Assembly: GCA_964625865.1 (NCBI GenBank)
Contig: CAZVEV010000309.1
Location: 1 to 7,001, forward strand
DNA: 7,001 bases
Reading direction: 5' to 3'
Source of the DNA: CAZVEV01 sp964625865
GTDB lineage: Bacteria > Planctomycetota > Phycisphaerae > SM23-33
Shown: one piece after another, positions 1-4,726 of the stretch
Position numbering within the stretch: the first letter of the stretch is position 1
How the letters are laid out: each line of letters starts with the position of its first letter
Notes under the pieces: model-generated
What the model was told of the DNA's origin: nothing
The model's database searches: none
Seen by the model: the letters and a program-made list of their open reading frames with translations, nothing else
Position numbers and translations under genes: made by a program

Positions 1-37
1 GGACCAGACTGTAAACCATGTACCGGCTTGAAAGGAC

Positions 38-59
38 TGTCAGCCCGTTGGGCTGTACA
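38..59 (-). terminator. Weak hairpin downstream of the sulfatase gene
   Basis: The arms CAGCCC (41-46) and GGGCTG (50-55) pair perfectly around a GTT loop. The flanking TGT and ACA extend the stem past a one-base bulge at 56. It lies about 135 nt beyond the sulfatase stop codon in the direction of that gene's transcription. There is no T-run after it on the minus strand, so a terminator role is only a guess. The rest of 1-193 shows no gene. Confidence 0.22.
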
Positions 60-193
60 ACCATTCCTGACACAATGCCCAGTCGTATCCAGGTTAACTC
101 ATGAGCCTGCGCCGCCCCCGCTGCCTGACGTCGAAGATGTGGGCAAAGGTGAGGCCGTAAGACCGTGCGTCTGCCTGCGCCCGGCCGCGACCG

Positions 194-1639
194 TCACTTC
201 TTCAACAGCCGCGGCGTGGGGGTCTCGACCCAGCCGGCTTTGCGCTGGCCCGTGCCCTTGCGCCCGACGTCGCCCAGTTCGGCGCGGGCCTTGTCGGCCA
301 GCGCGGTCAGGCGCTTGACCACGTCGGGATGCTTGGCCGCCACGTCAGTGGACTCCTTGAGGTCGGCTTCCAGGTCGAACAGCATCACCGGTTTGGCGCC
401 CTCGGGCTTGCCCCAGTTGCGCTTCTTCGACTCCATCGGGACAAACAGCTTCCACTTGCCGCTGCGGACGGCCTGGAGCTGGTCCATCTGGTAGAAGTAG
501 AACGCTTCGTGCGGGCTCCTGGCCCCGCGGGCGCCGGACATGAGCGGCCAGATGTCCCGGCCGTCGATGGTGCGGTCTTTGGGAACGGCGGCCCCGGCGA
601 GCTTGGCCAGCGTGGGCAGGACGTCGATGGTCGACGCCATCTCGCCGCAGGTCTTTCCCGCGGGGATCTTCCCGGGCCAGCGCATCAGGCACGGCACGCG
701 CATGCCGCCCTCCCACGTCGTGCCCTTGTTGCCTCTCAGCGGAACATTCGACCCGCCGTGACGCCCGTTCGACCCGTTGTCGGACGTGAAAATGATCAGC
801 GTGTTGTCGTCCAGGCCGAGGTCCTTCAGCGCCTTGATGATCCGCCCCGTCGACCAGTCGAGTTCCTCCACCGCGTCACCGTAGATCCCGTTACCGCTCT
901 TGCCCTTGAACGCCTTCGACGCGTGCAGCGGCAGGTGGACCATCGCGTGGGGCAGGTAGATGAAGAACGGGCGGTCCTTGTTGGCGGTGATGAACTTGAC
1001 GGCCTCTTCCGTGTAGCGTTTGGTCAGCGTGGGCTGGGAGACCGGGGCCTCGATGACCTTCTCGTCGCGCATCAGCGGCAGGGGGGGGCGTCCGCCGCGC
1101 TTTGTGGACCGCCCGCCCATGTCGTTGCTGTACGGGATGCCGAAGTAGCTGTCGAACCCCTGGCGCGTGGGCAGGAACTTCGGCTGGTCCCCCAGGTGCC
1201 ACTTGCCGATGCACGTGGTGGCGTAGCCTTGTCCCTTGAGGACTTCGGCGACGGTGGTCTCGTTGGGGTTCAGGCCCTTCGGCTCGCCCGGGAACAGGAC
1301 GCAGAGGTTCCGGTGGTTCACGTGCAGATCGACGCGCCGGGGATAACAGCCGGTCATCAGGCTGGACCGCGAGGGCGTGCAGACGCCGCTGGTGACGTAG
1401 AAGCTCGTAAACCGCATCCCCTCGGCCGCCATCTTGTCCAACTGCGGCGTGCGGTTGGCCTTCGAGCCGAACGGCCCGATGTCGCCGTAGCCCATGTCGT
1501 CGATGAAGATGACGATGAAGTTGGGCTTCTCGCCGGCCGGCCTCGTCTTGGCAAGGCCGCGCGGCGCGAGGGCCAGCGCCGCCCCGGCCAGCCCCAGCCC
1601 CTTGAGAAACTTCCGCCGCGTATGGGTCTGCTGTGTCAT
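194..1639 (-). CDS. Tat-exported S1-family sulfatase (arylsulfatase A / GALNS-like)
   Basis: This 481-residue enzyme should hydrolyse a sulfate ester, probably on a polysaccharide, outside the cytoplasm. A twin-arginine signal, TRRKFLKGLG (residues 7-16), precedes a hydrophobic stretch that ends near GLA (28-30). The sulfatase fold follows. Visible active-site residues are the metal-binding pair D47-D48, the formylglycine motif CTPSR with C87 and R91, GKWHLG with K146 and H148, H231 in LPHAMVH, SDNG with D287-N288, and K305 in GNK. C87 must be oxidised to formylglycine by a maturase encoded elsewhere; this fits Tat export of a folded protein. Length is normal for the family. I chose the ATG at 1637-1639 because GAGGA (1645-1649) sits 5 nt upstream and the Tat motif follows at once. 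An in-frame extension to 1735 would run through a TATAAT promoter box. The exact substrate cannot be read from sequence. Confidence 0.95.
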   Translation of the reverse strand: MTQQTHTRRKFLKGLGLAGAALALAPRGLAKTRPAGEKPNFIVIFIDDMGYGDIGPFGSKANRTPQLDKMAAEGMRFTSFYVTSGVCTPSRSSLMTGCYPRRVDLHVNHRNLCVLFPGEPKGLNPNETTVAEVLKGQGYATTCIGKWHLGDQPKFLPTRQGFDSYFGIPYSNDMGGRSTKRGGRPPLPLMRDEKVIEAPVSQPTLTKRYTEEAVKFITANKDRPFFIYLPHAMVHLPLHASKAFKGKSGNGIYGDAVEELDWSTGRIIKALKDLGLDDNTLIIFTSDNGSNGRHGGSNVPLRGNKGTTWEGGMRVPCLMRWPGKIPAGKTCGEMASTIDVLPTLAKLAGAAVPKDRTIDGRDIWPLMSGARGARSPHEAFYFYQMDQLQAVRSGKWKLFVPMESKKRNWGKPEGAKPVMLFDLEADLKESTDVAAKHPDVVKRLTALADKARAELGDVGRKGTGQRKAGWVETPTPRLLKK

Positions 1640-1702
1640 GGTGGTCCTCGAGTCCAGATCGTCCGTTCGGGCGCCGCACGGCGGCCGTGCGACGTGCGAC
1701 GG

Positions 1703-1731
1703 ATTATAGTCCCCGGTGAGATCCGCTGCAA
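1703..1731 (-). promoter_or_regulatory. Sigma70-like promoter of the sulfatase gene
   Basis: Read on the minus strand, a perfect TATAAT (1708-1703) follows TTGCAG (1731-1726; three of six positions match TTGACA) with a 17-bp spacer. Transcription would start near 1696 and leave a leader of about 57 nt before the ATG at 1639. The placement independently supports the short start of the sulfatase. Confidence 0.6.
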
Positions 1732-1789
1732 ACACACACCATCCCCATCATTGGCGGGCGAAACGCCTCATTCACACAACCCCATTTCG

Positions 1790-1811
1790 CCCCCGGTGAA
1801 CACACCGGGGG
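1790..1811 (-). repeat. Perfect 9-bp hairpin A, flanked by GGGGCGAAATG
   Basis: On the plus strand CCCCCGGTG (1790-1798) and CACCGGGGG (1803-1811) pair perfectly around an AACA loop. On the minus strand the 3' arm runs directly into CGAAATG. It lies about 200 nt beyond the thioredoxin-like gene and about 60 nt upstream of the sulfatase promoter. It could therefore end the former transcript or act as a DNA or RNA regulatory element. No T-run follows, so a classical rho-independent terminator is not well supported. Confidence 0.5.
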
Positions 1812-1864
1812 GTTCCCCCGCGAATGCGCACGGGTAGCAAGAGCGGGTTTTCTGGATCGTGATA

Positions 1865-1902
1865 TGCACGTGAGCGCATCATGTGCACGCCAGCGCATCG
1901 CG
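1865..1902. repeat. Two tandem copies of a 19-bp direct repeat
   Basis: Copy one (1865-1883) and copy two (1884-1902) share TGCACGnnAGCGCATC, identical at 14 of 16 positions, with a period of 19 bp. A period near two helical turns would put both copies on similar faces of the DNA, as in many operators. They lie between the two hairpins of this region. A third copy is not visible. Confidence 0.5.
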
Positions 1903-1915
1903 CCGGTGCGCGGAG

Positions 1916-1939
1916 GCCCCGCGTGTAATCACGCGGGGC
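1916..1939 (+). repeat. Perfect 10-bp hairpin B, inverted partner of hairpin A
   Basis: GCCCCGCGTG (1916-1925) pairs perfectly with CACGCGGGGC (1930-1939) around a TAAT loop and is followed by GAAATG on the plus strand. Its layout matches that of hairpin A read from the opposite strand: CCCC, two variable bases, GTG, a TNNT loop, the complement, then CGAAATG. It is 72 nt beyond the thioredoxin-like stop codon, so it could also mark the end of that transcript, though no T-run is present. Confidence 0.5.
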
Positions 1940-2010
1940 GAAATGCCTGCGTTCGAAGGAAAGGTCTTGCTTGCACAACGCCATTCTACCCCCCGCAGAC
2001 CCCGCGGGCG

Positions 2011-2496
2011 CTATTCGTGGGTTCGCAGGAGTTCGGCGTTCATCCACTTGTAGAGCAGTTCGAGGCCGGCCTTATCGTGGCCGTCGTCCCGGGCAAGGAC
2101 CGTGCCTTCGGCGTCGAAGAGGACCACGTGGGGCACCGAGCGGATGTCGACGCCGTAGGCCCTCTTGCACTCGAGCCTGTTCCATTGCTTGCCCAGGTCC
2201 ACGCGGCGGACGACCACGTCGGGGCGCATGATCAGGAGGGACCCCAGGTGCCTCTCGAGCTTTCGGCAGGCCGAGCACAGGTCGGAGGTGTAGATCACGG
2301 CCGTGAGGTGGCCGGGTTGGCGGCAGGTATCGGGGCTCTGTCCGACCTCGACGGTCTCCATGCCGCCTTCGGCGTTGCGGGCGGACTTCGGGGTGACCAT
2401 CAGGATGTCGATCGGCGGGGGCGGGCAGGCGTACCGAACCACCGCGCCGGCCGCCCCGGCCAGCAGCATCACGCTGACGAGGATCTTGACCTTCAT
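2011..2496 (-). CDS. Membrane-anchored or exported thioredoxin-fold protein
   Basis: The 161-residue product begins with a hydrophobic segment (about 4-20) that should serve as a signal peptide or membrane anchor. The CPPPP at 24-28 follows it. C24 has no proper lipobox in front (RYAC), so lipidation is doubtful. The thioredoxin fold covers roughly 62-157. AVIYTSDLCSACRKLE carries the redox pair C74-S-A-C77, the partner strand is DVVVRRVDLGK, and SVPHVVLFDAEG supplies the cis-proline P122. Further cysteines at 58 and 110 are not typical. The likely role is disulfide reduction or exchange, or metal delivery, in the periplasm; the partner is unknown. The start is set by GGAGA (2503-2507), 6 nt before the ATG. 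It is divergent from the flavoprotein gene, and the two share a 139-nt promoter region. Confidence 0.85.
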   Translation of the reverse strand: MKVKILVSVMLLAGAAGAVVRYACPPPPIDILMVTPKSARNAEGGMETVEVGQSPDTCRQPGHLTAVIYTSDLCSACRKLERHLGSLLIMRPDVVVRRVDLGKQWNRLECKRAYGVDIRSVPHVVLFDAEGTVLARDDGHDKAGLELLYKWMNAELLRTHE

Positions 2497-2635
2497 GGCA
2501 AGTCTCCATGCCCCCCGATAACCTCAGGGACAGAGCACTGCATCTTGAAACATACGATACAGCAGGCGAGAATGTCGGCCGCTGGTCTGGCGGGCAGGCC
2601 GGTGGCGATGAGGCGTGACCAGGAAAGGATTTGCG
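2497..2635. promoter_or_regulatory. Divergent promoter region, thioredoxin-like and flavoprotein genes
   Basis: These 139 bases separate two start codons pointing away from each other, so promoters for both must lie here or further upstream. The ribosome sites are clear: GGAGA (2503-2507, minus) and AAGGA (2625-2629, plus). The AT-richer core at about 2540-2575 is the likeliest place for the -10 boxes. Candidates such as TATGTT on the minus strand and TTGAAA on the plus strand are weak, and I do not assign exact boxes. Confidence 0.45.
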
Positions 2636-3211
2636 ATGAAAGTTGTGGCATTTAACGGCTCGCCGCGGAAAGGCGGCAACACCGAGACGCTGATCAAGAC
2701 GGTCTTCGAGCCGCTCGAGGCCGCGGGGATCGAGACCGAACTGGTCAAGCTCGGGGGCAACGCGATCCGCGGCTGCACGGCCTGCTACACGTGCTTCGAG
2801 AAGAAGGACGGCCTGTGTGCGATCGACGGCGACATGATCAACGACTGCATCGCCAAGATGGTCGAAGCCGACGGGATCATCCTGGGCACGCCGACGTATT
2901 TCGCCGACGTCTCGACGGAACTGAAGGCCCTGATCGACCGCGCGGGGCTCGTGACGCGTGCCTGCGACTTCGCCCTGCGCCGCAAGGTGGGCGCCGCCGT
3001 GGTGGCCGTGCGACGCGGCGGGTCGATCCACGCGTTCGACACGATGAATCACTTCTTCCTGATCAACCAGATGATCGTGCCCGGATCGATCTACTGGAAC
3101 ATGGCGTTCGGCCGCGACAAGGGCGAAGTGACCGGCGACGACGAAGGCATCGAAACGATGCGCGTGCTCGGCGAGCAGATGGCCTGGCTGCTGGGCAAGC
3201 TGGCGGACTGA
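2636..3211 (+). CDS. NAD(P)H-dependent FMN reductase / iron-sulfur flavoprotein family
   Basis: The 191-residue cytoplasmic protein has a flavodoxin-like fold. The FMN phosphate loop is NGSPRKGGNT (7-16), and GTPTYFADVS (84-93) is the second flavin-contact loop. Between them, GCTACYTCFEKKDGLC carries C47, C50, C53 and C61 in a CX2CX2CX7C pattern. This fits the compact cysteine motif of iron-sulfur flavoproteins (Isf), which bind a 4Fe-4S cluster next to FMN. It probably passes electrons from a reduced donor to an unknown acceptor. Some relatives with this motif are annotated only as NADPH-dependent FMN reductases, and the cluster is not proven by sequence. The start at 2636 was chosen over an in-frame ATG at 2615 because AAGGA (2625-2629) lies 6 nt upstream and the FMN loop is then at its normal distance from the N-terminus. 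Confidence 0.9.
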   Translation: MKVVAFNGSPRKGGNTETLIKTVFEPLEAAGIETELVKLGGNAIRGCTACYTCFEKKDGLCAIDGDMINDCIAKMVEADGIILGTPTYFADVSTELKALIDRAGLVTRACDFALRRKVGAAVVAVRRGGSIHAFDTMNHFFLINQMIVPGSIYWNMAFGRDKGEVTGDDEGIETMRVLGEQMAWLLGKLAD

Positions 3212-3282
3212 GGGACGGTCTCAGGCGGGGGACGACGCTAAGAAGCAAGCTGCGGCGAGCGGTGGATTGGGTTATCAGCGGC

Positions 3283-3304
3283 CGGCATGTCCGAGGACGT
3301 GCTG
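3283..3304 (+). terminator. Candidate terminator hairpin after the flavoprotein gene
   Basis: A stem of nine pairs, two of them G-U wobbles, forms between 3283-3291 and 3296-3304 with loop CGAG. It lies about 70 nt past the flavoprotein stop. The pyrimidine-rich tract CCCTTCTTTCTC that follows (3313-3324) is a poor T-tail. A second imperfect stem at 3338-3356 (GTGC/GCAC outer pairs) touches the stop codon of the opposing gene. The convergent gap 3212-3355 otherwise holds nothing gene-like. Confidence 0.28.
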
Positions 3305-3355
3305 TTCAAGATCCCTTCTTTCTCAATCACGCATGATGTGCGATCAGGATCCGCA

Positions 3356-3763
3356 CTATTTCGTCAGTTCCGGGGGGGTCAGGTTCACGCCGGCGGCTTG
3401 GGCTTTTTCGGCGACTTCGGGGTGGCAGGTGGGGCATCGCCCGTCGTCGATCAGGTGCAGGACGTAGAGGGTCTTGCACTTTCTGCACGGTACGGCGGGG
3501 TAGGCGTGGCCGGTGTTGCAGCGGATGCACAGGACGATCGAGTCGCTGAGTCCGCGGATCATCCGCCAGTTCTTGGGGTAATCTTCCTTGAGTTCAGACA
3601 CGTCGTAGACGGCCTTGCAGGAGTTGCACCAGTACGGATAGTGGACTTCGAGGGACGGCGGATCGGCGAACGTGGAGAACCACATCCAGGCGATCCCGCC
3701 GATCAGGGCGGCCAGGACCACGATGACAGCGATGGCGGGGGGAACACGCTCAGTCCATTTCAT
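3356..3763 (-). CDS. Small membrane-anchored protein with four CxxC pairs, function unknown
   Basis: I do not recognise a named family. The 135-residue product has one transmembrane helix (about 9-29) after a short K2/R6 N-terminus. The positive-inside rule therefore predicts a cytoplasmic N-terminus and an external C-terminal domain. That domain carries four cysteine pairs: CNSC (46-49), CIRC (79-82), CRKC (93-96) and CPTC (110-113). This fits two zinc-ribbon or rubredoxin-like knuckles. The last pair is followed by histidine (CPTCH), which formally matches the c-type heme motif, though the others do not. The ATG at 3761-3763 lies inside the end of the prepilin-like gene (14-nt overlap). GGAGG at 3776-3780 is 12 nt upstream, so translation is probably coupled. 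A longer in-frame reading up to 3991 is low-complexity shadow of the upstream gene and was rejected. Confidence 0.75.
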   Translation of the reverse strand: MKWTERVPPAIAVIVVLAALIGGIAWMWFSTFADPPSLEVHYPYWCNSCKAVYDVSELKEDYPKNWRMIRGLSDSIVLCIRCNTGHAYPAVPCRKCKTLYVLHLIDDGRCPTCHPEVAEKAQAAGVNLTPPELTK

Positions 3764-4571
3764 AGCGTCCGTAGGCCTCCGCCGGGGGGTTGTAGTCGCC
3801 CAGGTCCTCCTGGAGGAAGTATCCCGAACGATAGCTGGGGTTCCACGAGTGAATGAAGATCGTATCGGCGAAGTCGACCCAGTCGGCCGATCCGTCGGCG
3901 TAGCACTGGTTGCCGCCCACCGGCCAGGGATTCCCGTCGCGGTGCTGGGGCATCTGCCCGTACGCGGTGGGCCTGCCGCCGCCCCAGACACGGTCGATCT
4001 TCATCATGCTGTCGGCGCCCAGGACCCAGCGTCCATCCGACGAGTAGACCCGAATCGGGCTGCGCGACTTGAACGTGCCCGACGGGTTCTTCCAGTGCGT
4101 GATGCCCCCGAAGTACTGAAACCCGATCACCAGTTGCGGGAACCAGTTCTCCATCCGTGGGAAGTGCGTGCGGTTCGGACAGGTCAGGGCGTCGCCTTGC
4201 AGGCCGAGCTTCTCGGCCTCTTTGATCCAGTCGGTTTCAAACTCTCCCCCGCGGCCGGGGAAGCCGGGATTGAGGCACTTCTGAATATACGAGGGCTGCG
4301 AGCTGTAGTCGAAGGGCTGGCGGCGGCACTTGAGGTAGATGCCCTTGTTCTCCGAGGCGTAGAGAATGGCGCCCGAGGCGATGCTGCTCAGGCGGGTCAT
4401 GCAGATGGTCCGCTTGGCTTTGATCTTGATCAGGCCCAGTGATGGGGCAAGTATCGACAGCAGGAGGGCGATAATTGCGATGACGACGATCAACTCCATC
4501 AGCGTGAAGCCCCGGGGCCGGACGCCCCGCTGCTCGCCCTGGAGATAGAACTGTGCGGTCGATCTCGTCAT
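3750..4571 (-). CDS. Prepilin-like protein (type II secretion / type IV pseudopilin N-terminus)
   Basis: The 273-residue protein carries a class III signal peptide. Prepilin peptidase should cut after G21 in PRG|FTLMELIVVIAIIALL, leaving F22 as the N-methylated residue and E26 as the conserved Glu+5. The hydrophobic helix runs to about 45. The C-terminal domain (50-273) is not a typical major pilin but ends with PQHRDG...GGNQCYADGSADW (209-231). This resembles the DG-containing tail of the large planctomycete families annotated as prepilin-type cleavage/methylation proteins (DUF1559-like), though the spacing differs from H-X9-DG. Its role in those bacteria is poorly known. Two adjacent ATGs compete; the one at 4571 is 5 nt from AAGGA (4577-4581) and the one at 4574 only 2 nt, so 4571 is preferred. 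No other secretion or pilus gene is nearby. It is the first gene of the pair with the four-CxxC protein. Confidence 0.88.
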   Translation of the reverse strand: MTRSTAQFYLQGEQRGVRPRGFTLMELIVVIAIIALLLSILAPSLGLIKIKAKRTICMTRLSSIASGAILYASENKGIYLKCRRQPFDYSSQPSYIQKCLNPGFPGRGGEFETDWIKEAEKLGLQGDALTCPNRTHFPRMENWFPQLVIGFQYFGGITHWKNPSGTFKSRSPIRVYSSDGRWVLGADSMMKIDRVWGGGRPTAYGQMPQHRDGNPWPVGGNQCYADGSADWVDFADTIFIHSWNPSYRSGYFLQEDLGDYNPPAEAYGRYEMD

Positions 4572-4625
4572 CATCTTCCTTGCCCGCAATGCTCGCCGGA
4601 CCCGCGCCGAACGTCGATTACACCT

Positions 4626-4647
4626 GATGTGCTTATTCAAGCATATC
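4626..4647. promoter_or_regulatory. Operator-like dyad in the divergent pseudopilin/GH20 region
   Basis: Arms GATGTGCTT (4626-4634) and AAGCATATC (4639-4647) are complementary at eight of nine positions, the ninth being a G-T pair, around ATTC. It lies in the 155-nt gap between two divergent starts (4571 and 4727). On the minus strand a possible -10 box TGTAAT (4622-4617) is directly downstream, without a convincing -35. A regulator-binding site is plausible but unproven. Confidence 0.35.
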
Positions 4648-4726
4648 GGACATCGCCGCCGCCGGCAAGCAGGCATTCAGGTCGGACGTTCTTGCGGTTG
4701 GCGGAGCGTGGGGGGACAATGTGGGG

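Larger units (their letters stand above)
1640..2010. other. Structured intergenic region upstream of the sulfatase
   Basis: No credible gene is found in these 371 bases between two minus-strand genes. The sulfatase promoter lies at 1703-1731, an inverted repeat at 1756-1792, one perfect hairpin at 1790-1811, two copies of a 19-bp direct repeat at 1865-1902, and a second perfect hairpin at 1916-1939. A smaller stem, CCCGC (1992-1996) with GCGGG (2004-2008), lies directly after the thioredoxin-like gene. This density of symmetry is well above that of the other gaps in the window and suggests regulatory or transcript-end function. Confidence 0.7.

Noticed and set aside
1640..1735. N-terminal extension of the sulfatase by 32 residues
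   Set aside because: The extension contains the TATAAT box, lacks a signal-like sequence, and would bury the Tat motif 38 residues from the N-terminus. The internal ATG has a well-spaced GAGGA.
329..1837. A 502-codon plus-strand open frame opposite the sulfatase gene
   Set aside because: It is the complement of a clearly recognised enzyme. Its translation is low-complexity, rich in Arg, Gly, Val, Leu and Ala, with no motif, as expected for antisense frames in GC-rich DNA.
1865..1902. Direct repeats as a CRISPR remnant
   Set aside because: There are only two copies, adjacent with no spacer, and no cas gene is present.
1864..2655. A 263-codon plus-strand frame opposite the thioredoxin-like gene
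   Set aside because: It crosses the structured intergenic region, the whole antisense of a motif-bearing gene and the flavoprotein start. No domain is visible.
2072..3052. A 326-codon minus-strand frame spanning the thioredoxin-like and flavoprotein genes
   Set aside because: It runs antisense through one real gene and out of frame through another, and crosses their divergent promoter region. The translation is Arg/Gly-rich noise.
3764..3991. N-terminal extension of the four-CxxC protein by 76 residues
   Set aside because: This part overlaps the pseudopilin gene in another frame and is Ser/Thr/Arg/Pro-rich noise. The ATG at 3763 is followed directly by a good transmembrane helix.
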